A DNA stretch of 38,902 bases from Cryptobacterium sp. CAG:338 (lineage in GTDB: Bacteria; Actinomycetota; Coriobacteriia; Coriobacteriales; Eggerthellaceae): the NCBI GenBank assembly GCA_000435475.1, contig FR896071.1, positions 72,211 to 111,112 on the forward strand. Reading direction: 5' to 3'. How positions within the stretch are numbered: the first letter of the stretch is position 1; every line of letters starts with the position of its first letter. The notes under the pieces are model-generated. The model made no database searches. It had not been told where the DNA came from and saw only the letters and a list, made by a program, of their open reading frames with translations. The position numbers and the translations under genes were made by a program. Positions 17,640-26,332 of this stretch are shown one piece after another.

Positions 17640-17714
17640 TGGTGCCCCCAACGGGAATCGAACCCGTGTTTCAGCCTTGAAAGGGCCGCGTCCTGACCGC
17701 TAGACGATGGGGAC
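17640..17714 (-). tRNA. tRNA-Glu (anticodon TTC)
   Basis: The minus strand folds as a full cloverleaf. The acceptor stem is GTCCCCA with TGGGGGC, the anticodon loop CTTTCAA gives TTC, and the T-arm contains GGGTTCGAATCCC. The terminal CCA is encoded. Length with CCA is 75. Confidence 0.97.
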
Positions 17715-18117
17715 TTTTTTCCTGCTTCAACAGCAGCCCGTTTATTATTACAAGAGTTTTATTAAGATGCAAGTATTTTTTTGACCATTTTTAAAAAAAT
17801 CTTCGCCACTTTCTGAAACCGCATGTCCTTCATTGTTTTTATTCTCTTGTCTCGATCCCCTATTCCTGGCATATACCAAAAACCAACCTCTCGCATTCCT
17901 ATCGCACCCCGAATTCAGCCCTTAAACGAAAGTTTATATTCATCCTTCAGCAAGGCGTTATCGTGATTACATACAGACAACAAGGAGAGACCCACACTAA
18001 AGCTTTTCGGCTGCGTATCAAAACCACGTTTATGTGTACAACCGCAAATAACTGCTGCCGCTTTTTGTACTCCCCTTGCGAAATCTGTATCCAAGGTAAG
18101 TAACGATAAGGGAAGCC
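17715..18117. other. Intergenic region between tRNA-Glu and the NifX-like gene
   Basis: The left end holds the tRNA-Glu promoter. The region 17780-18105 shows no gene with a plausible start and ribosome binding site and no hairpin of note. A weak promoter candidate for the plus-strand gene is TTGTAC-17-TATCCA (18066-18094). Confidence 0.5.
17744..17772 (-). promoter_or_regulatory. Promoter of tRNA-Glu
   Basis: Minus strand: TTGCAT (17767-17772), 17 bases, AATAAT (17744-17749). The start point would fall about 25 bases before the mature tRNA 5' end. Confidence 0.6.
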
Positions 18118-18441
18118 ATGAGAATTGCTGTAGCTAGTGAAGGTTTGGATGTGAGCAGCCATTTTAGCTGTTGCACCAACTTTAATTACTACAAAATAGA
18201 AAATGGTGAAATGGTTGATTCACGTAATCTTCCCAGTCAAGGACACCTTTGCGGCTCTCAGGCTAACTTTCTTCGACAGATCGACGTTAAGATTCTTATT
18301 TGTGGCGCAATTTCAAAAAAAGAAATTGAAAGTATGGAGAATGCCGGCATCAAGGTAGTAGCTGGAGCATCAGGCAGAGCTTTTGAGGTGGTAGAGAAAT
18401 ATCTCAAGGACAACCCTACTGAAGTAGCCGCCTGCCTTTAA
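18118..18441 (+). CDS. NifB/NifX-type dinitrogenase cofactor domain protein
   Basis: A stand-alone member of the Nitro_FeMo-Co domain family (RNase H-like fold), whose members bind iron-sulfur or cofactor intermediates. The 107 residues begin MRIAVASEGLDVSSHFS and end in a helix after AGASGRAFEVV, as usual. Where relatives read HFGRCxxF this one has HFSCCTNF, so it keeps one cysteine and adds another. GHLCGSQ supplies a third and LICGAIS a fourth. No nitrogenase genes are present, so a role in nitrogen fixation should not be assumed. Relatives outside nitrogen fixers are usually of unknown function. The ribosome binding site AAGGGAAG precedes the ATG. It ends 26 bases from the convergent DUF523 gene. 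Confidence 0.8.
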   Translation: MRIAVASEGLDVSSHFSCCTNFNYYKIENGEMVDSRNLPSQGHLCGSQANFLRQIDVKILICGAISKKEIESMENAGIKVVAGASGRAFEVVEKYLKDNPTEVAACL

Positions 18442-18467
18442 TCTTTCGTGATTATTTAAACGTACCT

Positions 18468-18941
18468 TTATTGATCTAACTCGAAATCAGAACCAAACAA
18501 ATCTTTGAAAGTTTCCTCAGTAGCCAAAGCTATTCCCTGCGTGCGCAAGAGATCAGCAGCTACTCCATCTCCTGGAATAAGAGTTCCAGAAAAGGTTCCA
18601 TCGTATATCTTCCCCACCCCGCAAGAAGGACTCTTTGCTTTGAGAATAGCGTGAGTGCAGCCTTTCTCGCACGCGCGCTCACAAGCGATGCGTGCCCCTT
18701 TTTCGAAGGCGTCCGTATTATCATTTCCTTCTATATCGCACACAACGCGCTTTCCCTCGCGAACCTGAATTTCATTTGCGGGATGAGGGATTGACAGTCC
18801 ACCCATCACCTCAGGACAAATGCGAATAACTTCACACTCATGTCTTTCAAGAAAGCGAATCACTTCCTCGTTAGGCTTCGAACCTCCATCATAACGACAA
18901 GGAACCCCCAACAAGCAAGCACTAACCGCAATAGTATGCAC
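18468..18941 (-). CDS. DUF523 family protein
   Basis: Function unknown. The 157-residue protein matches the DUF523 pattern: SACLLGVPCRYDGGSK at the N-terminus, ICPEVMGGLSIPHPANEI, then LKAKSPSCGVGKIYDGTFSG. The conserved cysteines (in SACLLG, ICPE and SPSCG) suggest a metal or iron-sulfur site, but this is inference. The gene stands alone and is convergent with the NifX-like gene. Confidence 0.88.
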   Translation of the reverse strand: MHTIAVSACLLGVPCRYDGGSKPNEEVIRFLERHECEVIRICPEVMGGLSIPHPANEIQVREGKRVVCDIEGNDNTDAFEKGARIACERACEKGCTHAILKAKSPSCGVGKIYDGTFSGTLIPGDGVAADLLRTQGIALATEETFKDLFGSDFELDQ

Positions 18942-19027
18942 GAGAACCTCCCTTTTTGATGTCCTCCACTTTTACCACGAAAAACGCCTCCCCAGTTTCA
19001 GACTTCAACTCTCCAAAAAAAGGCAAC

Positions 19028-19054
19028 AAAAAAGGGCCGAAAACCTTCGGCCCT
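19028..19054 (-). terminator. Terminator after tRNA-Ala
   Basis: Minus strand: AGGGCCGAA, loop GGTT, TTCGGCCCT, then six Ts. A 9-bp perfect stem, eight bases after the tRNA. Confidence 0.93.
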
Positions 19055-19062
19055 GAAAAATT

Positions 19063-19138
19063 TGGTGGAGCATAGGGGGATCGAACCCCTGACCTCATGG
19101 CTGCCAGCCATGCGCTCTCCCAGCTGAGCTAATGCCCC
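19063..19138 (-). tRNA. tRNA-Ala (anticodon GGC)
   Basis: The minus strand cloverleaf has acceptor GGGGCAT with ATGCTCC, D-arm GCTCAGCTGGGAGAGC, anticodon stem CATGG/CCATG with loop CTGGCAG (anticodon GGC), and T-arm AGGGGTTCGATCCCCCT. CCA is encoded. Length 76. Confidence 0.97.
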
Positions 19139-19287
19139 GTAGTGCGTTGACTAGGATACCGTCATCACGAAGTGCGGTCAAGAGGTAATTTCAGAACGAA
19201 AAACTAACACCTCAACCGCTCCCTACGGTTATCTTTTGAATCAAGAAAATACCGAAAGAAAAAGCGGCATCCAGATCGTAGATTTGT

Positions 19288-19620
19288 TTAGATCACAGGT
19301 ACTGGGGTACCTTGCCCATCAATTTTTACCGACGCGTAGAAGGTTGCTTCATCAAACACGTCGCGAATTGAACGATTTCCCTCCATAAAGGGCAGGTCAA
19401 CAAATTCGCGAATCGAAGCAATAAGCTCACTACAATCCACAAAATGGCCCTTTTCGTTTAACTCGTTAGTGTTTTGCGCACGCCAATAAATATCATTGGC
19501 ATCAGTCAGGTAATAGGTAACTTCTGACCACTGCATATAAGCAGAATGATTCTGCATTAAATAGTGAATCAATTCATCGATGTCGGCTAATTTTAAAGCC
19601 TCGTCTGACTGCCTTCCCAT
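19288..19620 (-). CDS. Conserved-looking hypothetical protein, 110 residues
   Basis: Not recognised. The start is well supported: AAGGAGG lies four bases before ATG 19620. The product is acidic and soluble with no signal peptide or membrane segment. It is rich in aromatic residues in the middle (QWSEVTYYLTDANDIYWRAQN). Cys appears once, in FVDCSELIAS. The C-terminus, around DVFDEATFYASVKIDGQGT, suggests a small globular alpha/beta protein. It is flanked by tRNA-Ala and the end of the pyrH-proS run and seems to be transcribed alone. Confidence 0.75.
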   Translation of the reverse strand: MGRQSDEALKLADIDELIHYLMQNHSAYMQWSEVTYYLTDANDIYWRAQNTNELNEKGHFVDCSELIASIREFVDLPFMEGNRSIRDVFDEATFYASVKIDGQGTPVPVI

Positions 19621-19745
19621 AATGCCTCCTTAAAGGTACTTATACTTATTCGCCATAAGCTTTATATACCTACGACGTCCCTCCCCTTGTTCTTGCTGCA
19701 CTTGGATTGTCCCGCAACAACTAAGTACTATCAGTGTACCAATAG

Positions 19746-21119
19746 TTAATTCTTCCGGTTAGGATCTTTTCTCTTTGCCCGAAGAATGTCGCTTGGTTTT
19801 AAAGGAACTGAACAGGTAAAGACGTAGAGACCCATAGCTTTACGTGCAGTATCAACTGAAACCTCAGCATAAGGATTGACTATTTCATTTTCCTGGCTAT
19901 TGCCCCTGTTTTCTTTATTTGAAGAAACGTGAAATTCCTGCTGCAAGGCTAGGAGCTCTTCAACACTTTGCACATCAGGGTTGTAGCCGAAAACTTCCGC
20001 AAGTTCTTCAACCTGCACCACCCGAATTGAGTCATACGGGCTCAACACTTCCAGATTATCGCCCTGATAAAAACGATTGCGACATTTTGCCCAAACACGC
20101 CAACGACCATCTTCGAGAGGAGTCGCGCAAACAACCTCTGCAACCCAATCGTAGAGCTGTTGATACATATCAGCATCGGTTGATTGTTGGGCATCGCCAA
20201 AGAAGAATCCTGTTGAATAAGGACGATGGGAAATGGTATCGAGTTCTTTTTCCCAAAGATCACTATGCTCGCCATCTAATACATGACGGTAAGCATTTAC
20301 CACGGTCGCTACATAGAAAGCTTTTTTAACACGACCCTCGATCTTAATAGAATCTACACCCGCATTGCGAAGATCCTCAAGATACGCAAGCATATTTAAG
20401 TCTTTTGAATTGAGAAGATACGTCCCGATTTCATCTTCCTCGATGCCAAATTCTTGATCTGGCCTACTCGGCTCCTTCAGTCGATATTCCCAACGACAAG
20501 GTTGGACGCATTCACCCTTATTAGCAGCACGCCCTGTCATAAAATCGCTAATTAAGCACCGACCAGAAATCGCCATACACATAGCACCGTGTACAAATAC
20601 CTCGATCTCTAAATCATCGGGTATAGCACGACGCATTGCGGCAATTTCTTCACAGGACATCTCTCGAGCGCATACTACTCGACGAGCTCCGAGGCGATAC
20701 CACATCAAAGCTGCAGCTGCATTCGAAACGGAAGCCTGCGTTGATACATGAATCGTAAGTTCTGGAGCAACTTGTTGAACCACTGACATTACGCCCAAAT
20801 CGCTCACGATAACCGAATCCGCCTGCGCGTCACGTATTGCCTCAATGTAGCGAGGGAGCTCCTTTAAATCAGCATCGTGAGCAAAAGCATTGCAGGTTAC
20901 ATACACCCGTGCTCCTGCCTTATGAGCAAGCTCGACAGCAGAAGAAAGTTCTTCAAGGGAAAAATTTCCCGCACGAGAGCGAAGACCAAACTTATCACAT
21001 GCCAAATACACCGCATCCGCACCAAAGTGCAGAGCATAAAAAAGCTGCTCCCACCCTCCAGCAGGAGCAAGCAATTCCATTGGTCGTAATTGAGTATCTA
21101 ATGATGATTCTTTATGCAC
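19746..21119 (-). CDS. U32 family peptidase-like protein (TrhP/YegQ type tRNA hydroxylation)
   Basis: The U32 signature EVFVHGAMCMAISGRCLIS lies near residues 171-189. It is followed by GECVQPCRWEY, supplying the cysteines that ligate the iron-sulfur cluster in this family. The N-terminus MELLAPAGGWEQLFYALHFGADAVY (in part) is typical of the TIM-barrel domain. The C-terminal third has a small beta domain. Members once called collagenases are now known to act in prephenate-dependent tRNA U34 hydroxylation (TrhP) or 23S rRNA hydroxylation (RlhA). The 457-residue length fits TrhP better. GTG 21119 has GGAG nine bases upstream; an internal ATG at the MELL residue is the alternative. It follows proS after 37 bases, in line with a translation role. 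Confidence 0.88.
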   Translation of the reverse strand: MHKESSLDTQLRPMELLAPAGGWEQLFYALHFGADAVYLACDKFGLRSRAGNFSLEELSSAVELAHKAGARVYVTCNAFAHDADLKELPRYIEAIRDAQADSVIVSDLGVMSVVQQVAPELTIHVSTQASVSNAAAALMWYRLGARRVVCAREMSCEEIAAMRRAIPDDLEIEVFVHGAMCMAISGRCLISDFMTGRAANKGECVQPCRWEYRLKEPSRPDQEFGIEEDEIGTYLLNSKDLNMLAYLEDLRNAGVDSIKIEGRVKKAFYVATVVNAYRHVLDGEHSDLWEKELDTISHRPYSTGFFFGDAQQSTDADMYQQLYDWVAEVVCATPLEDGRWRVWAKCRNRFYQGDNLEVLSPYDSIRVVQVEELAEVFGYNPDVQSVEELLALQQEFHVSSNKENRGNSQENEIVNPYAEVSVDTARKAMGLYVFTCSVPLKPSDILRAKRKDPNRKN

Positions 21120-21156
21120 TGAGTTCTACTCCGGTCAAATCCTATGATAAATCCCT

Positions 21157-22884
21157 TTACAGAAGTGACGAACGTTTCTTGAAACGATGCATAAATGAAA
21201 GCGCTTCGCCCACAGCTGAAATTGAAATATCGGTCTTTTCGCCTGTTTCGCGACGCTTGATTTCAACCTTCCCTTCAGAAACTCCACGCTTACCTACCAC
21301 AATCTGTACAGGCCAGCCAATAAGATCTGCATCAGCAAACTTAACACCAGGACGCTCATTGCGATCATCCAAGGCAACCTCCAGTCCTTCAGCAGAAAGA
21401 CTTTCGGCTATTTTTTCTGCCACAGGATATACCGTATCGTCACCCACGGTTAAAGGAATAACGCAAACGTGAGCAGGAGCCACCGACAGAGGCCATATGA
21501 TGCCATGTTCGTCATTATGCTGCTCTACAATCGCAGCAAGAGAACGTGAGACACCTACTCCATAGCAACCCATCAAGAAGGGTTGATCGGTGCCATCTTC
21601 CGCAGAATAGACCGCGCCCATCGCACGAGAATACTTATCTCCAAGCTGGAATACCTGAGAAACTTCGATACCACGAGCTCCCCTAAGCGTCGCTCCGCAG
21701 TGAGGACAACTATCTCCAGGAGCTACCACCGAAAGGTCCGCCCACTCATCAACCTCGAAATCAAAGCCGTGCTTTGCACCAACGAAATGATATCCATCCT
21801 CGTTAGCACCTACAACCCAGCGCTCAATTGCCTTGAGGCTCGAATCTGCCACAACTTTAATTCCTTCTGGCAGATTTTTAGGACCGATCGATCCTTTTGG
21901 AAGTTTCGCCGCTTTAATTTCTTCATCGCTGAGCAATTCAAAATCAGGAATTACCCGTTGAGCTTTAATCTCGTTGAGTTCGTGATCTCCTGGTATAAAC
22001 AATGCAACTACCTTGCCATCAGCATCTTTGCCAACCATAGCTTTAACGGTAGCGCTTTCGTCTATATGCAAAAATTCAGCAAGGCTCGCAATAGTTGTAA
22101 CTCCTGGAGTTGCAATCTTTTCGCAAGTCTCTACCTTATATTCTGTCGGATGAGGAATGCAGGCACCCGCTTCGGTGTTTGCCGCAAAGTCGCACTCGGG
22201 ACAATAGACAAGCTCTGCCTCACCCGCATCGGCTAATGCCATAAATTCACAGGTAACGCTGCCTCCGATCTGACCAGAATCCGCCTCAACGGGACGATAT
22301 TCAAGGCCCAGGCGCTCACAAATTCTGCCATAAGCTTTATACATTTCATCGTAAGTCTCTTGAAGCGATTCCTGGCTTGCATGAAAGCTGTAAGCATCTT
22401 TCATGATGAATTCGCGACTTCTTAAAAGGCCAAAACGTGGGCGAATTTCATCACGGAACTTTGACTGAATTTGATAGAGCGTCAAAGGCAGCTGACGATA
22501 CGAACGCAGCTCACTACGCACAATAGCGGTTATCAGTTCTTCATGAGTAGGACCAAGACAAAACTCACGATCGTGACGATCATGCAGACGCATCAATTCT
22601 GGGCCGTAATCGTTCCAACGACCGCTTTCATGCCAGAGCTCTCCAGGCTGAAGAGCGGGCATCAACATTTCGCGAGCGCCCGTAGCATCCATTTCTTCAC
22701 GAACAATGCGCTCGATTTTCGACAAAACCTTCATGCCGAGCGGCAAATAGGTATACACACCAGAAGTAACTTTTCTGATCATACCAGCACGAACCAGCAA
22801 GCGATGACTTGCGATCTCTGCGTCGGTAGGATCTTCTTTTAACGTAGGAGCATACTGCTCACTCAAACGCATAATTTCTGTCAT
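21157..22884 (-). CDS. proS: Prolyl-tRNA synthetase, bacterial type with editing domain
   Basis: Charges tRNA-Pro. The 575-residue length fits the bacterial form. The class II catalytic core has TYLPLGMKVLSKIE, motif 2 around RPRFGLLRSREFIMKDAYSF and motif 3 GCYGVGVSRSLAAIVEQ. Between motifs 2 and 3 lies an INS editing insert of about 170 residues, which removes mischarged alanine. The anticodon-binding domain closes the protein (VVGKRGVSEGKVEIKRR). The start overlaps the ispG stop by four bases (22881-22884). Confidence 0.97.
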   Translation of the reverse strand: MTEIMRLSEQYAPTLKEDPTDAEIASHRLLVRAGMIRKVTSGVYTYLPLGMKVLSKIERIVREEMDATGAREMLMPALQPGELWHESGRWNDYGPELMRLHDRHDREFCLGPTHEELITAIVRSELRSYRQLPLTLYQIQSKFRDEIRPRFGLLRSREFIMKDAYSFHASQESLQETYDEMYKAYGRICERLGLEYRPVEADSGQIGGSVTCEFMALADAGEAELVYCPECDFAANTEAGACIPHPTEYKVETCEKIATPGVTTIASLAEFLHIDESATVKAMVGKDADGKVVALFIPGDHELNEIKAQRVIPDFELLSDEEIKAAKLPKGSIGPKNLPEGIKVVADSSLKAIERWVVGANEDGYHFVGAKHGFDFEVDEWADLSVVAPGDSCPHCGATLRGARGIEVSQVFQLGDKYSRAMGAVYSAEDGTDQPFLMGCYGVGVSRSLAAIVEQHNDEHGIIWPLSVAPAHVCVIPLTVGDDTVYPVAEKIAESLSAEGLEVALDDRNERPGVKFADADLIGWPVQIVVGKRGVSEGKVEIKRRETGEKTDISISAVGEALSFMHRFKKRSSLL

Positions 22885-24029
22885 AGTCTTCCTATCTCTT
22901 CCATAAGCACATCAACGATAGCCGCCTCTTCGACCTTTCGCAAGGTTTTTCCGTGAGTAAAAATTACTCCTGAACCTTTTCCGCAGGCAACACCAATATC
23001 AGCATCGGCAGCCTCACCAGGCCCATTTACCACACACCCCATTACTGCAACCTGTAAGGGGCGATGAATTTCTTTTAACCTGTCTTCGACTTCTTTTGCA
23101 ATTGAAATCAAATCAACCTGACAACGACCACAGGTAGGACAGCTTACCAGCTCGGGATCACGACGACGCAAGCCCAATGCCGAAAGAAGCATCCAGCACG
23201 CACGAACTTCCTCTACGGGATCGTCAGTCAGAGAGATACGCAGGGTATCTCCTATACCTTGCTCGAGCAAGATGCCAAGTCCGCTTGCAGATTTTATTAA
23301 ACCTTGAAACAGAGTGCCTGCTTCCGTGACACCAATATGAAGAGGAATCGTTGGTAGAGTTTTTGAAAGCAGTCGGTAAGCTTCCACCGTGGTAGGAACA
23401 TCGTGCGCTTTTGCAGACACCACCAAATCATAAAAACCTTGACTCTCGCAAAACTCAACATAACCACGAGCAGATTCTGCAAGCTTTTCAGGAAGAGTCA
23501 AATCGTTGCGAGCCGCTAAATCCTCATCTAGAGAACCAGCATTAACTCCAATACGAATGGGAATGCCTGCGTTTCGTGCCGCCTCCAGCACGGGAACACA
23601 TGCCTCTAAACCGCCAATATTACCCGGATTAATACGCAGTTTTGCTGCACCACGCTTTGCGGCTTCTATCGCAATCTCGGCACTAAAGTGAATATCGGCA
23701 ATTACGGGCAAAACCGATTTTTGACATATTTCCTCAAAATAATTCAGATCACGTTTATGTGGAATTGCAATACGAATCAGCTCGCATCCCGCTTCGGCTA
23801 AACGCTCTATCTGAGCAATATTTCCTTCTACATCTTCTAAAGGAAGATTAAGCATTGACTGAACCACGCAGGGTGCGCCACCACCAAGAGTTACTTTTCC
23901 AACCTTTACTTGCCTCGTGGTTTGATTTGGCTTTAAGGCAAGCTCTGCTTCTCTTGGTGAAGAAAACGCGGCTTTTGATTCTGAAAAAGCATCCTGCTTA
24001 CCATTGGTATCTCTCTTTGAATCTGGCAT
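22881..24029 (-). CDS. ispG: (E)-4-hydroxy-3-methylbut-2-enyl-diphosphate synthase
   Basis: Penultimate enzyme of the MEP isoprenoid pathway; a 4Fe-4S protein. Conserved sequences include VADIHFSAEIAI, KLRINPGNIGG, IGVNAGSLDED and the cysteine cluster SCPTCGRCQVDL with VMGCVVNGPGEA. The 382 residues include a polar N-terminal extension of about 38 residues before TRQVKVGKVTLGGG, where most relatives begin. No later start has a better ribosome binding site. It starts three bases after the upstream site-2 protease and overlaps proS. Confidence 0.96.
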   Translation of the reverse strand: MPDSKRDTNGKQDAFSESKAAFSSPREAELALKPNQTTRQVKVGKVTLGGGAPCVVQSMLNLPLEDVEGNIAQIERLAEAGCELIRIAIPHKRDLNYFEEICQKSVLPVIADIHFSAEIAIEAAKRGAAKLRINPGNIGGLEACVPVLEAARNAGIPIRIGVNAGSLDEDLAARNDLTLPEKLAESARGYVEFCESQGFYDLVVSAKAHDVPTTVEAYRLLSKTLPTIPLHIGVTEAGTLFQGLIKSASGLGILLEQGIGDTLRISLTDDPVEEVRACWMLLSALGLRRRDPELVSCPTCGRCQVDLISIAKEVEDRLKEIHRPLQVAVMGCVVNGPGEAADADIGVACGKGSGVIFTHGKTLRKVEEAAIVDVLMEEIGRL

Positions 24030-24032
24030 AGA

Positions 24033-25100
24033 TTAGCCCCAATTCCCCAACACAAAACGTTGAACGTCCTGATTAAGCATAACAACAAATAGGCCCATAA
24101 AGAGCGCAAAACCGACCATCGACATATAGCCCAATGCGCGAACAGACACTATTTTACGAGACACCTTCTGAAAAATTTCAACAACAAAGCGTCCCCCGTC
24201 CAAGGGAGGAATAGGAAGCATATTCATAAAGCCAAGGGAAGCGGAGATAACAGCAGAAAAGAAGAGAAAATTCTGGAAGCCTGCTTCAAAAGCATCTTTA
24301 GACAAGACTGCAATCCCCACAATTGAAGTGGACTGCGAAATAGTTTGTGCTGCCGTTGCGGGGTTGAATAAAGAAGCAATTGCAGCAAGCACCATACCCA
24401 AATAGTTTACGCCCATATAGATTGCATCCCATGGTGCCCAATTATAATGAAATACCTCTCCTGTTGCGGTGTTTTGCAAATCAAGCCCCATTAGGGAATA
24501 CACGATGATAAACGCAAGCAAAACCCAAAGAAGATTCATGAAAGGGCCCGCAAGCAAAATAACACTGCGCTTCCAAAAAGGAAGCGCACTATATTGGCAG
24601 GATTTCTCCTTTTCAAAAAACGTTTGAAGATTGTCCACAGGGCGTGGCTGCCCTTCTTTAAAGGTCCCTTTTGCAGGCACGCGATACACGTTGTATTTAT
24701 CTTTGCGTTTAGGACGTTTGATTGAGCCCCAATCAGAAAGCTCTTCTAATAACTCGTACGCTTCATCGTCAGATAAGAAAAGATCATGCGCAACATCTTC
24801 GCAATATACTTCACCTTTGCGATACACATATCCAAGCACACGCTTTAAATGAGGGCTTCCACTAGCAGGTGCCATACCGCAAACGTTAGCATAGCCGCCC
24901 AGGGGGACACAGGTAACACCAAAACGAGTATCGCCTTTAGTAAAGCCGATCGAAGGACCAGGAAAACCAATCATGAATTCCGTGACGCGAACTCCAAAAA
25001 GACGCGCCGCTAAAAAGTGGCCCCCCTCGTGAATGAACACCAAAAAGCCCAACACGATGGTTGCCGCTATGATCATGATGATAATATCCATATAAATCAT
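24033..25100 (-). CDS. Site-2 protease (RseP/Rip family) without PDZ domain
   Basis: An M50 intramembrane metalloprotease expected to cut membrane-bound regulators or signal-peptide remnants. The zinc motif HEGGH is at residues 24-28 in the first membrane helix. The second zinc site, NMLPIPPLDGG, is at about 293-303. The normal protein carries a PDZ domain between the second and third membrane segments; here only about 20 residues separate them. Instead there is a cytosolic insert of about 90 residues (78-170), after the conserved PLGGYANVCGM and before PFWKRSVILLAGPFMN. This contains LSDDEAYELLEELSDWGSIKR, which looks like a small winged-helix element. Total length is 355. The start overlaps dxr by four bases. 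Confidence 0.9.
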   Translation of the reverse strand: MIYMDIIIMIIAATIVLGFLVFIHEGGHFLAARLFGVRVTEFMIGFPGPSIGFTKGDTRFGVTCVPLGGYANVCGMAPASGSPHLKRVLGYVYRKGEVYCEDVAHDLFLSDDEAYELLEELSDWGSIKRPKRKDKYNVYRVPAKGTFKEGQPRPVDNLQTFFEKEKSCQYSALPFWKRSVILLAGPFMNLLWVLLAFIIVYSLMGLDLQNTATGEVFHYNWAPWDAIYMGVNYLGMVLAAIASLFNPATAAQTISQSTSIVGIAVLSKDAFEAGFQNFLFFSAVISASLGFMNMLPIPPLDGGRFVVEIFQKVSRKIVSVRALGYMSMVGFALFMGLFVVMLNQDVQRFVLGNWG

Positions 25101-26332
25101 TTACGCAATACGGAACGCGCAAAGGAACGCGCCCAAGCGTCAACCTCCCCTAGCTGATCGATGCTTTCAACCGATTCTACCTTGCAAGCATCCATCGTTG
25201 CTTCCACAACCTCAGCAATACCTAAATAAGAACAGCGTTCCTCCAAAAATGCTGCCACCGCAATTTCGTTTGCAGCATTCATAGCGCACGGAAGCGTTCC
25301 GCCTCTGGTACCTGCTATACGCGCAAGCGCAAGACAACGAAACGTCTCTGTGTCGGGAGCAGCAAATTCAAGAGTGCCTAACGTACGAAAATCAAGGGGT
25401 TTTACGGGAGCATCCCAACGTTCGGGGTAACTCAGTGCGAATTGAATCGGAATACGCATATCGGTAGTACCTAGGTGCGCTTTAACGCTGCCATCAGTAA
25501 ATTCCACCATGGAATGAATTGCACTCTGCGGCTGTACCACCACTTCGATTTTCTCGTAAGGCATAGCAAACAAATGATGCGCCTCGATAACTTCAAGACC
25601 CTTGTTCATCAATGTTGAAGAATCGATAGTGATCTTTGCGCCCATATTCCACGTAGGATGATGAAGGGCTTGCGCCGGAGTTACCCGCTCTAGATCCGCC
25701 CGCTTTTTACCGCGAAAAGGACCGCCCGAAGCGGTAATCCAAAGCTTACTTACCTCTTTTGGATTCTCGCCTAGCAAACATTGATAAATAGCACCATGCT
25801 CAGAATCGATAGGCATAAGATCACCTGGGTTTTGAGCGAGAGGCATGATCAAATCGCCGCCAACCACCAGGGATTCCTTGTTTGCAAGAGCAAGCACTTT
25901 ACCCGCTTTAAGCGTCTCATAACTTGCACGAAGCCCTGCAGCTCCCACCAGCGCATTTACCACAAGGTCTGCTTCGGGAATCTTACAAAGATCCACTACG
26001 CCATCGGGCCCCTGAGAAAATGATCCCCCGCTTACTTCACTTCGGCTTGCCCTCTCGACTTGCTCCGAAAGACCTTCGAGCACTTCAGCAGAAATATTGT
26101 TACGAGCGCCCAAGGCAAGATGAGCAACTTTGAATTCCTGAGCCTGTGCCAACAATTCCTTTGCACGAGTTCCTGCAGCAAGACCAATTATTTCAAGCTT
26201 ATCTGGATGACGACGCACCACATCAAGCGTTTGTACACCAATGGAACCAGTCGATCCCAAAACTACAATACGTCGCTTCTTTGATGAAGTATGGACCGAA
26301 CATGATTCACAAGGATTGCTTTTAGAAGACAT
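25097..26332 (-). CDS. dxr: 1-deoxy-D-xylulose 5-phosphate reductoisomerase
   Basis: First committed enzyme of the MEP pathway, NADPH dependent. The Rossmann motif VVLGSTGSIGVQTLDVV is near residues 23-39. Further family sequences are ALANKESLV, IDSEHGAI, ITASGGPFRG and TWNMGAKITIDSSTLMNKGLE. The 411 residues include about 20 extra polar N-terminal residues with three cysteines. The start overlaps the cdsA end by 11 bases and the end overlaps the protease gene by four, so the three are translationally linked. Confidence 0.97.
   Translation of the reverse strand: MSSKSNPCESCSVHTSSKKRRIVVLGSTGSIGVQTLDVVRRHPDKLEIIGLAAGTRAKELLAQAQEFKVAHLALGARNNISAEVLEGLSEQVERASRSEVSGGSFSQGPDGVVDLCKIPEADLVVNALVGAAGLRASYETLKAGKVLALANKESLVVGGDLIMPLAQNPGDLMPIDSEHGAIYQCLLGENPKEVSKLWITASGGPFRGKKRADLERVTPAQALHHPTWNMGAKITIDSSTLMNKGLEVIEAHHLFAMPYEKIEVVVQPQSAIHSMVEFTDGSVKAHLGTTDMRIPIQFALSYPERWDAPVKPLDFRTLGTLEFAAPDTETFRCLALARIAGTRGGTLPCAMNAANEIAVAAFLEERCSYLGIAEVVEATMDACKVESVESIDQLGEVDAWARSFARSVLRK

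Noticed and set aside
20837..21472. 211-codon plus-strand frame over the U32/proS junction
   Set aside because: Antisense to two well-identified genes; no ribosome binding site and low-complexity composition.
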